From contig JUEB01000017.1 in the NCBI GenBank assembly GCA_000802095.1, positions 186,001 to 250,000 of the forward strand: 64,000 nt of DNA, in the 5' to 3' direction. The notes beneath the pieces were generated by a model that made no database searches, was not told the DNA's origin, and worked only from the letters and a program-made list of their open reading frames with translations. The translations under genes were made by a program, and so were the position numbers. Below, piece by piece: positions 50,817 to 59,300 of the stretch. The first letter of the stretch is position 1, and every line of letters starts with the position of its first letter. This stretch comes from Peptococcaceae bacterium BICA1-7 (lineage in GTDB: Bacteria; Bacillota; Desulfotomaculia; Desulfotomaculales; Desulfocucumaceae).

Positions 50817-52259
50817 ATGCTGGAAGGACAAACAAATACTGTTCATAAAGCCAACTCAAATCAAAATATTCCGCAGCCTGCCGGCAGGAGTGGCAGCCAT
50901 ACAGTTCAACAGGTAAACCCTGCGGCTGTTATCCGGCGGGCAATGTCTGATCCCGGGTCGCTGTCCCCCGGTGAAATACTGCAGTTACAGCGCTCGGTGG
51001 GCAATCATTCAGTCAGCTTGCTGTTGAGAGGCGCCGTTAAACAGCAGCTGCCTGAGAAAAAAGCTGTTTCTGAAGAAACAGCGGGAGGACTTCAGTATCC
51101 CCCGAGAACCCCGGCGGGCAAGGAAAATGACAGTTTGGAAGAAAACTGCCCGGCTATTGCTGTTCCCGTCGGCGGGGGGCACCATGTTACAGCCCGGGAG
51201 TCGGGTGGTGTAATGAGGCTCGGTGTAGCCAGCGAGTTCACGGAGGTTGGTACTATTGTAAATACCCTGCTGGACTCAAGCTCTCCTTTGACCAAAACAC
51301 AGCTAGAGACTGTAAAAACGATAAGTGCCGCTGTTGAAAAAGCTGAAGCTGAGATGAATAAAAGTAAGCTCCTTTATGAGTCCGAAAATGATAGAAAAAT
51401 TGAACTGCGGAAAATTGTGACAATTACTATCGAATCTGATTATGGTGCATCCAAAAAGAGGATCAATAGTTCGCACGAGCGTTATGATGAGTTCGAAGAA
51501 GCCACAGATGAAACTGAAAGGCTCAAAGACCAGTACCTGAAAAAAACTACACTTGCTGTCAATTTGGCAAAGGATGCAATAATCAAGCTGTGGGAAATAG
51601 GAAAGGACTTCCTGCCTACCCACCTCATGCCTGTGGGTGCTGTTTTCCGTGACAGGGACACCTTCGGCGGCGACACCAACAGCTACACCTACCACACCGG
51701 GGACAAGGGGGATGCCATTCCTATTACGTGGTATAAAAACCCTTTGGATTATCCCAGGCTTAAACTTAAGGATGCCACTGTTATAAATTTCGGCGAAAGC
51801 TTCAAAGTAGGGGGCCGGAATTTTGGTCTCAACACTGAAAATAAACCCAAGGCTGACTGGTTTATTCAAAAAACAGCCCACAATGACAGCCGGGAGGGAC
51901 AGCATCTCTTTAACAAAACTCTAATTGATGAGGAGGTGCAGGTAGAGAAGGGGAGTTCCTTTGTCAGCCCGCCCCTGGGTGACACCCACCATTTCGACGG
52001 AGATCACGTAAAAGATTTGGGCTTCGGAGGCAAAGATCAGGCTGACAATTACTGGCCGCTGGATTCCACAATAAACCGCCGGGCTTTTGCCGGCTATAAC
52101 TCCGGCTATGTTGTCCATTACAAAGATGAAAAGGGAGAGAATAAGTCCCGGTCCATAGGAGGCCTGGTGGGAAAATGGTTTGTTGTCAAACGGTTTCTTA
52201 ACTCTACCGATGGTGCTGTGCCTAATGATGGAGCTTCAGCTGGAGGCACGCCTAAATAG
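50817..52259 (+). CDS. eCIS-signature protein with HNH-like C-terminal domain (element cargo, toxin-like)
   Basis: 480 residues from ATG 50817 after AAGGAG. Residues ~54-72 have the LQ-x5-GN-x-SV-x2-LL signature (ILQLQRSVGNHSVSLLLRG), as in the DUF4157 protein at 3886-5340, but no HExxH domain follows. The middle (~160-260) is a charged helical, probably coiled-coil region. The C-terminal domain carries H391-H392 ... D396-H397 (THHFDGDHVKDLGFGGKDQ) and ADNYWPLDSTINRRA. This DHV-x-GG-x-D-x-N-WPL arrangement is typical of HNH/EndoVII-like toxin domains attached to contractile-injection cargo. No immunity gene is obvious, though a 39-residue ORF and a DUF3231 gene follow on the other strand. Function inferred, not shown. 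Confidence 0.65.
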   Translation: MLEGQTNTVHKANSNQNIPQPAGRSGSHTVQQVNPAAVIRRAMSDPGSLSPGEILQLQRSVGNHSVSLLLRGAVKQQLPEKKAVSEETAGGLQYPPRTPAGKENDSLEENCPAIAVPVGGGHHVTARESGGVMRLGVASEFTEVGTIVNTLLDSSSPLTKTQLETVKTISAAVEKAEAEMNKSKLLYESENDRKIELRKIVTITIESDYGASKKRINSSHERYDEFEEATDETERLKDQYLKKTTLAVNLAKDAIIKLWEIGKDFLPTHLMPVGAVFRDRDTFGGDTNSYTYHTGDKGDAIPITWYKNPLDYPRLKLKDATVINFGESFKVGGRNFGLNTENKPKADWFIQKTAHNDSREGQHLFNKTLIDEEVQVEKGSSFVSPPLGDTHHFDGDHVKDLGFGGKDQADNYWPLDSTINRRAFAGYNSGYVVHYKDEKGENKSRSIGGLVGKWFVVKRFLNSTDGAVPNDGASAGGTPK

Positions 52260-52276
52260 CCTATCCAGTCACCTGA

Positions 52277-52396
52277 CTATTCCTCAAGTTGATTAAACAT
52301 CCTCTGGGCCTCGACCACAAACTCCTCCATTTTCTTTATCACCGCCTGGCGCTCTGTCAGCCCCACCTTCCTGTACTCCTTCTGAAATGATCCCAT
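52277..52396 (-). CDS. Small ORF (39 residues), candidate
   Basis: ATG 52396 reads MGSFQKEYRKVGLTERQAVI followed by a charged helix KKMEEFVVEAQRMFNQLEE. A weak AAGGTGA precedes it. It lies between the converging toxin-like and DUF3231 genes. It could be an immunity or directionality peptide or a remnant; there is no family evidence. Confidence 0.35.
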   Translation of the reverse strand: MGSFQKEYRKVGLTERQAVIKKMEEFVVEAQRMFNQLEE

Positions 52397-52410
52397 TTTG
52401 TCACCTTGTT

Positions 52411-52938
52411 TTACGGTTTATAAACTGGTGGAATTCTAAGCCAATCACGTTTCTGCATTAGGCTCTTTAGGGAAACACCAAGGATTGTCTTTTTTACAAT
52501 TACTTTGAAAAAGGTATAACCTACTCCAGCGTGAATTGATTCAGTTAATCCTCTTGCGGAATAATTGATCCCTAATAGAAGATTAAATGAAATCAAATTG
52601 GCGATTTCTTCATCATTAAATTTTGCACCTTCTGGTATGTTTTTCACTCCTGTAACTAAAGGTTTCTCAGGAGTATCTTGTGGTAGTGGGACACCTTCCT
52701 GTTTAAGTAATTTATTTATTTCTTCTGCAACTGTTTTATGTATTTCTCGTGCATCCTGCAATATTTTTTTTAACTCGCCATCCTGGACGGTATTAATAGC
52801 CAACTCTTCGTTGCGCAGTGTGTTATTGGATATTGCAAGGAACATCCATAGATTTGATACTTCCAATACATTCAGTGACATTTTTTCACCATCAATAAAT
52901 GGCTTAAAGGTATCATAGGCAACTTGTAATATATTCAC
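52411..52938 (-). CDS. DUF3231-family protein
   Basis: 175 residues from GTG 52938. Two helices with LWMFLAISNNTLRNEELAIN, then LLKQEGVPLPQDTPEKP and DEEIANLISFNLLLGINYSA, ending SLMQKRDWLRIPPVYKP, match one repeat of the DUF3231 family (often ~330 residues with two repeats) of spore-forming Firmicutes. The fold is ferritin-like helical; the role is unknown. It is half the usual length but appears complete for one domain. The start is uncertain because the ribosome-binding site is weak. Confidence 0.65.
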   Translation of the reverse strand: MNILQVAYDTFKPFIDGEKMSLNVLEVSNLWMFLAISNNTLRNEELAINTVQDGELKKILQDAREIHKTVAEEINKLLKQEGVPLPQDTPEKPLVTGVKNIPEGAKFNDEEIANLISFNLLLGINYSARGLTESIHAGVGYTFFKVIVKKTILGVSLKSLMQKRDWLRIPPVYKP

Positions 52939-53154
52939 TTATTAAATTTCACCAACCTCTCATAGGAATTATATCTAATGTAATATGGACCATGTTTCGC
53001 ATAAATATTCATATAAACTAAATAGCCCAATATCCATTACTGCAGACTGGTTAACTGATAACCTCAGATAATCACCCTACTCTGTGCCGTCTTCATTGAT
53101 ACAGAAAAAGCCATCCCCTCTTTGAAATGTCCACTCAAATAACAACTAAAACAC

Positions 53155-53185
53155 TTGCTTCTAACGTAGCGTCAGGTGATATAGT
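53155..53185 (+). promoter_or_regulatory. MerR-type promoter with 19-bp spacer
   Basis: TTGCTT-N19-TATAGT with a short dyad ACG-TAG-CGT in the spacer. The overlong spacer is the hallmark of promoters twisted open by MerR activators. It precedes the MerR-TipAS gene. Confidence 0.5.
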
Positions 53186-53229
53186 AAGGTTATTGGTATA
53201 AACAAATTCTAAAAATTGTGGGGATAGTC

Positions 53230-53937
53230 ATGAACCAGAAAAACTGGAAAATAGGAGAGTTAGCCAAACAGACTGGTCTTACGGTACGGACGCTTTATCA
53301 TTATGATCAGATCGGGTTGCTCTCCCCTTCGCAGTATTCGGACATTGGCCATAGGCTCTATACTGAAACGGATATCGCAAGGCTTCAACAAATTATGTGG
53401 CTTAAGCAGTTAGGTTTTTCTTTAGAGCAGATTAAAGAGTTTATTGAAAACGCCAATTTTAATCCTATTGAAGTTATAAAAGTACAGTTAGAGAGTTTAA
53501 ACGAACATATCCGGATTCAAGAACAGCAACGCAGTCAATTGGAAGAGATTTTTGAGTTGATCAACTCTCGAAAAGATGTGCAGGCAAAACAATTTATTAA
53601 ATTAATAGAGGTGCTTCAAATGGATGTGCATAATTTCTTTACTGAGGAGCAGTTGGAGAAAATTAGAAACTTAGGTAAACAGCTCGGACCCCAAAAAATA
53701 AAAGAACTTGAGAACGAATGGCATAAATTAATTGTAAAGCTTGGAGCAGAGCTGGAAAAAGGTACGCCGTATAGAAATCCTGAAGTAGTACAATGGGCGA
53801 AGCAGTGGGTAAAAATAGTTGATCAGTTTTCTGGCGGGGACCCTGAACTCACCAAAGCATCCGAATGTATTTTTATAAAAAACCCTAACAATGCACGGGT
53901 CCATAAATATATCGGCAAAGCTTTATCACAAATTTGA
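53230..53937 (+). CDS. MerR regulator with TipAS-like domain (element cargo)
   Basis: 235 residues from ATG 53230 (MNQKNWKIGELAKQTGLTVR), with GGGGA upstream. The N-terminal MerR HTH is TVRTLYHYDQIGLLSPSQ and GHRLYTETDIARLQQIMWLKQLGFSLEQI, then a coiled-coil linker (~75-130). A C-terminal TipAS-like antibiotic-recognition domain follows (FFTEEQLEKIRNLGKQLGP ... EWHKLIVKLGAELEKG). TipAL-type proteins activate their own promoter when bound by drugs. Here the 19-bp-spacer promoter just upstream fits autoregulation, and a membrane protein follows on the same strand. Confidence 0.8.
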   Translation: MNQKNWKIGELAKQTGLTVRTLYHYDQIGLLSPSQYSDIGHRLYTETDIARLQQIMWLKQLGFSLEQIKEFIENANFNPIEVIKVQLESLNEHIRIQEQQRSQLEEIFELINSRKDVQAKQFIKLIEVLQMDVHNFFTEEQLEKIRNLGKQLGPQKIKELENEWHKLIVKLGAELEKGTPYRNPEVVQWAKQWVKIVDQFSGGDPELTKASECIFIKNPNNARVHKYIGKALSQI

Positions 53938-54029
53938 TTCTGAAAACTAAAAGCCTAATAATTATATAAATATTTCAAGTATCACTAAATGTTCATTTTA
54001 TATGGTTTTTCTAGCTGGAGGTATATCAA

Positions 54030-54512
54030 ATGAATATTGACTTTAAACACGAAATAAAGAATTTAGTAATTTCCTCGGTGGCAATGGCAATGATAGTACT
54101 TATTTTTGTGGTTGCTCTATCAACCGGTGCCCTTTATCAGTTAGCCAGGTTAACTGATAGTATTCGTATACAACTGGGGCTTATACCAGAACACATTCTA
54201 CCTAAGTTAGTAGGCGGATATGCCTACTCTATAGTTCCGGTGAACATTACAATATTTATTATCATCAATCTGGTCTGTGGTTTTTCTGCATTTAGAATAA
54301 TAAGTAAAAGGGGTACAAAATACCCTGGCTGGATATTCGGAATATCCATGACATTGATTTTTTTTCTGATTAGTTCAATACTCACAATATTAAGCGGTGA
54401 TCCATTTAACTGGCTTGCTGTGATTTATGGGGTTCCTGTAACGCTTTTTATTCAAGTTCTATTGGCAACCTATTCAGTAACGAGAAATAACAATAAGGCA
54501 TCTTTGCACTAA
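54030..54512 (+). CDS. Four-helix membrane protein (element cargo)
   Basis: 160 residues from ATG 54030 with GGAGG upstream. Four hydrophobic segments: NLVISSVAMAMIVLIFVVAL, IVPVNITIFIIINLVCGFSA, WIFGISMTLIFFLISSILTI and WLAVIYGVPVTLFIQVLLAT. No family recognised. It is 92 bp downstream of the MerR-TipAS gene and perhaps controlled by it. It is the last gene before the right attachment site. Confidence 0.6.
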   Translation: MNIDFKHEIKNLVISSVAMAMIVLIFVVALSTGALYQLARLTDSIRIQLGLIPEHILPKLVGGYAYSIVPVNITIFIIINLVCGFSAFRIISKRGTKYPGWIFGISMTLIFFLISSILTILSGDPFNWLAVIYGVPVTLFIQVLLATYSVTRNNNKASLH

Positions 54513-54707
54513 ACATAATAATCTTCTTATACCGCATAATTACCATAAAGTTCAGAAAAACTATATTAGAGCTATTAGAAGAATAAAGCTGCTTAATGCG
54601 CCGTAATTCATATCCGGCGCTTTTTCCATCAGGTATTCCCCGCCGTCTTATTAATGCAGAACATTTCTAGCAATAAGGGGGCTTGTCTCCAATTGCCAGG
54701 CTTTGTA

Positions 54708-54721
54708 ATTGAAAATGAAAT
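54708..54721 (+). other. Right attachment core of the sigK intervening element
   Basis: ATTGAAAATGAAAT, identical to 46476-46489. The reading frame through it (I-E-N-E-I-L-M-H-L-R) continues the sigma-K sequence. Confidence 0.92.
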
Positions 54722-55079
54722 ACTCATGCACCTGAGGTTTATAAAAAAGATGAGGTCGGAGGTATCTCTCTACGACCCCATCGGTATAGACAAGGAGGGG
54801 AACGAGATCACCCTCCTGGACATAATGGGCACCCACAACGACGTTGTATCTGAAATAGTGGAAAATAAATTCGAGCAGCTAAGGCTGCTGGATAAGATAA
54901 AAGGCCTTTCGGCCCGGGAGCGGAAGGTGCTGGAGCTGCGCTTCGGCCTCCTGGACGGCACCCGCAAGACCCAGAGGGAAATAGCCAAACTGCTGGGCAT
55001 CTCCCGGTCCTATGTCTCCCGAATAGAAAAAAGGGCCATTTTCAGGATAATCAAAGAGATGGCGCTGGATAAGAACTGA
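54708..55079 (+). CDS. sigK: Sigma-K, C-terminal fragment (3' half of interrupted sigK)
   Basis: 123 codons from the right core to TGA 55077-55079. They encode sigma regions 3-4: IENEILMHLRFIKKMRSEVS, LYDPIGIDKEGNEITLLDIM, LSARERKVLELRFGLLDGTR, and the region 4 HTH KTQREIAKLLGISRSYVSRI followed by EKRA. It has no start codon or ribosome-binding site of its own; an apparent upstream frame from 54654 is element sequence. It becomes expressible only after the element is excised. This corresponds to spoIIIC in Bacillus subtilis. Confidence 0.93.
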   Translation: MENEILMHLRFIKKMRSEVSLYDPIGIDKEGNEITLLDIMGTHNDVVSEIVENKFEQLRLLDKIKGLSARERKVLELRFGLLDGTRKTQREIAKLLGISRSYVSRIEKRAIFRIIKEMALDKN

Positions 55080-55104
55080 CACCGGAATAAACCCGGTGTC
55101 AGTT
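55074..55104 (+). terminator. Terminator overlapping the sigK stop codon
   Basis: AACTGACACCGG-N7-CCGGTGTCAGTT is a perfect 12-bp stem that includes the TGA stop. The T-tract is weak. Confidence 0.7.
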
Positions 55105-55374
55105 CAATTTCCCAAACTATTCTTGTTTAACCCAAATACTTAACCCCGTCATCACCAAATATATAAATTTTCTGTTATTCTCCCGCTGTATAAGCTCTTA
55201 CGCCCGCTCCTACGTTCGATAAAAAAGATGCTTCCTGACTTATTACTGTGTACCTCTATTACCAATAAGTTAGATTGGTCAGGTACCCGGTACCGCTAAG
55301 AAAAAATGTATATTTCTAGAGGCGTTTTATAATAATAACTTCAGTCAATAACTATTTGTTAAGGAGGAGTATTA

Positions 55375-56118
55375 ATGGAAAACATGCAACCCGTAGCCCA
55401 AACGCCTCTAGAAATAGCCGGTGTTATGGGTAATATGAGTAATTTCAAGGGTGAATTTAACCTCAATAAGTCCGGGTTTGATCCAAAAATGCCGGGTCAC
55501 TCCAGCGATCATTCAATGATTTTAAGGCAACAACCCAGGACTGCTAAGGATGTTGGAGCAGGGATTGGGTTGCCTAAAGAAGTGCGTCACGAAATGGCTT
55601 TAATGCTGGATGATCACCAGTGTGCCTTGACTGTCGCCCTGCACCAATATAACAAACACCATTGGTTAACGGAGGGCGCAGAGTCTTTTCTCAGCCTGCA
55701 CCATTTACTTGATGAGCACATTGATAAAACCCAGAAGCATATTGACATGGTTGGTGAAAGAGTTGCCCGTCTTGGAATGGTGCCCACTGCTCATCCTGTT
55801 ACTCAGCATGAGCTTTCTTACATTAAACACGAAGTTGAAGGGCGCTACACTATGCGTGATTTTATTCGAAATGACCTTGAGCACGAATTAAAAATTCAGG
55901 AAATGATGCGAAAGCAAATCGCCCGCGCCCATGAACTTCAAGATTATGGTACTGTTCAAGTTCTGGAAGAAGTGCTCCTTGACAGGGAAGACCTCGGTTA
56001 CCATCTATATAGTGTACTGGAAGATGATACCTTAGTACGGGGGATGAAACATCTACTAAACACACAATATGATAGAGCTGGTGACCGACCAATGCCTCCG
56101 AACACCAAACTACAATAA
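55375..56118 (+). CDS. Dps/ferritin-like protein with N-terminal extension
   Basis: 247 residues from ATG 55375 with AAGGAGGAG upstream. The core (~85-230) has the Dps ferroxidase pattern: LHQYNKHHWLTEGAESFLSL, HHLLDEHIDKTQKHIDMVGE, ERVARLG (His, Asp and Glu iron ligands), and a final helix YHLYSVLEDD. Typical Dps proteins are 150-190 residues; here ~75 extra N-terminal residues rich in Asn, Met, Gly and Pro may bind DNA or a partner. The role is presumably iron storage and oxidative protection. It lies just after sigK with an intervening 295-bp gap, followed by its own terminator. Confidence 0.8.
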   Translation: MENMQPVAQTPLEIAGVMGNMSNFKGEFNLNKSGFDPKMPGHSSDHSMILRQQPRTAKDVGAGIGLPKEVRHEMALMLDDHQCALTVALHQYNKHHWLTEGAESFLSLHHLLDEHIDKTQKHIDMVGERVARLGMVPTAHPVTQHELSYIKHEVEGRYTMRDFIRNDLEHELKIQEMMRKQIARAHELQDYGTVQVLEEVLLDREDLGYHLYSVLEDDTLVRGMKHLLNTQYDRAGDRPMPPNTKLQ

Positions 56119-56153
56119 TACCGGTCTGGCTTAGCAACCCCCGGTCCATCGGT

Positions 56154-56191
56154 AACAGCCATGAATTCCACTGAAGACATGGCTGTTTTTT
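56154..56191 (+). terminator. Terminator of the Dps-like gene
   Basis: AACAGCCATG-N14-CATGGCTGTT followed by TTTT. Confidence 0.85.
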
Positions 56192-56383
56192 AGGTGGTCT
56201 GGCCGCCAGGCGTTACCTGCAGATTTCCGTACACCACCCAACTTTTTCTTCGCAACTGATTGGACAGGCGGTTAGCAAATACTTCCGGTGTTATTGTATA
56301 ATAGAATGTCGAATAATATACAGATCTACCCGGTATCTTTATTAGTTCCATAAAAAATCTGTTTAAGTCTAGGAGTACCTTAA

Positions 56384-59300
56384 ATGAAGAGATTGTGTCA
56401 CCTTATAGAAAAAAATGAAGATTGGCTGATAGAAAGTGTTTTACAATATGCTAAAAATTCTAATTATGTCAAATACACTTCTACCCTGAGAGAAGCATGG
56501 CGCAAATCCATTGCAGGGCTGTCTTTCTCACTCCTTAAGTTGCTACATATTAGAGAGGACATGCCAGAGCTTAGTCCTGACCATGATTATGCGGGTGACC
56601 CGGCAGCTGCTTTTTGTATTAAGCAGATGCAAAAGCACCAGCAGATGGGGATAAACCTTCAAATGTTTTTGGGTCTGCTTAAATATTACAGGCAAAGCTA
56701 CATTGACCTTGTTCTTCAGGCCGGCTTTGAAAGAGCTTATGAGGAACAATGCCGGCTGTATATAAATCGCTATTTTGATTGTGTCGAGCTAGGTGTCTGT
56801 CATAAATGGTCAATTACAACTGACAGTGAAATGAACAGTGTATTGCAGGCAGCCAATCGCACTATAACTAATGAAAAAAACAGGTACCTTACATTATGTG
56901 AAAGTATGCCCTATCCGGTTATCATGCTGGGAGAGGATAATAATATCGCTATAATTAACCACTCTGCTGTAAAATTGTTCAAAGACTCGTATATACCCGG
57001 TGAGAGTTACTACAGCGGGCATCAATACAGTGAAATAGTGTCCTGGCTGAGTGACGAATTGATCCGGTTCAACTCCGCCGGAATCATTGAAGAAAGCTTT
57101 GAAAAGAACCTTGAGACAGCTTCAGTCTGTTACATATTTATTGTCAAATTAAAGCGCATGCTTGACGTTACTGGTAAATTTGCCGGCACAGTTGTAATAC
57201 TAAACGATGTAACAGATCTCAGAAAAACTGAAGAAAAGCTGGGGGAGAGCAACAAGGAGCTGACTGCAGCTAATGAAGAACTGATAGCTACCAACGAAGA
57301 GCTGGTGGCAGTAGAAGAGGAACTCAGGCAACAGCTTATAGAATTGGAGCGGAACAGGGAAAGCCTGGACATGCTCAACCGGCAGCTTCAGGATATAATA
57401 GAGTTTTTGCCCGACGCCACTTTCGTGGTTGATGAGAGCAAAAAAGTAATTGCCTGGAATAGGGAGATAGAAGAGATGACCGGGGTAACCAAGGAGGAAA
57501 TCATCGGTAGAGGGAATCATGCCTGCGCGGTGCCTATATACGGTCATCCCAGACCCATTTTAGTTGACTTGGTTTTTAGTGAAGATAAAAAAACAGAGCA
57601 GTTTTATGATAATTTAAGAAGAGAGGGCAACACCTTATATGGTGAGTCATACGCACCCTGTGTCCGGGCAGGGGCGGGGGCGTTTTTATGGATAAAGGCT
57701 TCCCCTCTTTTTAACAGCAAAGGCAAAATGACAGGCGCCATACAAGCAATTCGTGATATAACAAACCTGCGTCATGCCCAGGATCAGCTCCTCCAGGAAA
57801 AGGAACGTCTTGACGTGACCCTTTCCAGTATTGGGGATGGAGTGCTGGCAATTGATACCAGTGGTATGGTGACGCTGTTCAACCCTGTTGCGGAAAGCTT
57901 AACCGGCTGGGCAAGGGAAGAGGCAATGGGACGTCCTCTGGGTAAGACATTTAGTATAGTAAACGAGAGGACCGGCCAAAGCGCTGATCATCAAGTGTAT
58001 GCAGCATTTACTGACGGTAAGGCGGCAGGCCTTAAAAATCACATCGCACTAATCTCCCGCCAGGGGATTAAGCGATCCATAGCATACAGCGTTGCCCAAA
58101 TAAAGGACAACACAGGCAAAATGCTGGGTGCAATACTTGTATTCAGGGATGTTACGGCAGAAAGGCACATGCAGGAAGCCCTGAAAAAAAGCGAGGAGCG
58201 TTTCCGCCTGCTTGCCGAGAACGCCTGGGATATACTCTACAGGGTTGAATTATATCCTGATATCAGATTTACATACGTCAGCCCGGCTTCCACCATTATC
58301 ACCGGATATGCGCCGGAAGATTATTATGCGGAATCTAATATTGTCTATGATATGGTGTACCCTGGAGATAAGTCTTTACTTAAGAGTTTGTTTAACCCGG
58401 GCAATGACTATAGTAAGCCTATGGCTATAAGATTTATTCGAAAAGACGGCCAGGTCATCTGGGCGGAAATAAGCAGCGTACCGACATATGACGACAGCGG
58501 GCAATTAGTAGCTATGGAGGGTATTGCCAGAGATATTACCAAGCGGAAGCAATGGGAAGAAGTATTAAAGAAATACCACCTCCTTTTTCATTCTGCCCGC
58601 GATATTATACTTTTTATCCAGAAAGATGGCCGCATAATCGAGGCCAATGACACGGCAGTCAGGATGTACGGCTATTCCAGGGAAGAATTGCTTAACATGA
58701 GTATTTTCGATATTCCTAAAACCCAGCATTCTGTTATTGAAAGCCAAATTGAAGAAGCCTTTACAAAAGGTATACTATTTGAAACTGAGCATTTACGTAA
58801 AGACGGCAGTTCCTTTCCTGTGGAGGTGCAATCTCAGGGGGCTCTCCTGGACAAGGAACAAGTAATTCTAAGTATTATTAGAGATATATCGGAGCGTAAG
58901 CTGGCGGAGCGTAAGCTGCGGGAAAGCGGGGAGCTAAACCGTACAGTGCTGAGCTCACTGATGTCCAATATTGCCGTACTGGACAAGGATGGGGTTATAG
59001 TAGCCGTTAATAAAGCCTGGAGCATCTTTGCCGAAGAGAACGGCGGGGATTTGTCACTGCAGGTGGGTATTGGCCTTAACTACCTGGGAATATGCAGTAA
59101 AGCAAGGAAAGAAGGGGCTGACGAAGCAAAGGCTGCTCTGGCAGGTATTCAGGGTGTAGTAGATAAATCGCTAAAAGAATTCATTCTAGAATATACCTGC
59201 AATTCGCCTGTTCAGAAGCGCTGGTTCATGCTGTATGCAACACCGCTAAGCAGCCAGTCCGGAGGCGCCGTGGTTTCCCATATTGATATAACCAGGCGCA

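Larger units (their letters stand above)
46476..54707. mobile_element. sigK intervening ('skin'-type) element, 8,232 bp
   Basis: The element is bounded by the 14-bp direct repeat ATTGAAAATGAAAT at the split in sigK and encodes a large serine recombinase of the SpoIVCA type. Excision would delete 8,232 bp and join the halves in frame as ARCIENEILMHLR, exactly the conserved sigma-K sequence. Cargo in order: zinc/HNH-like protein, HEPN-like protein, recombinase (minus) with an overlapping small ORF, an eCIS-signature protein with an HNH-like end, a 39-residue ORF, a DUF3231 protein, a MerR-TipAS regulator and a membrane protein. Much of the cargo is AT-richer than the flanks, consistent with acquisition. 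It is far smaller than the Bacillus subtilis skin (~48 kb). Confidence 0.93.

Noticed and set aside
54654-54707. Apparent independent start for the C-terminal sigma-K fragment
   Set aside because: These codons belong to the inserted element and encode no sigma-like sequence; homology begins exactly at the 14-bp core.
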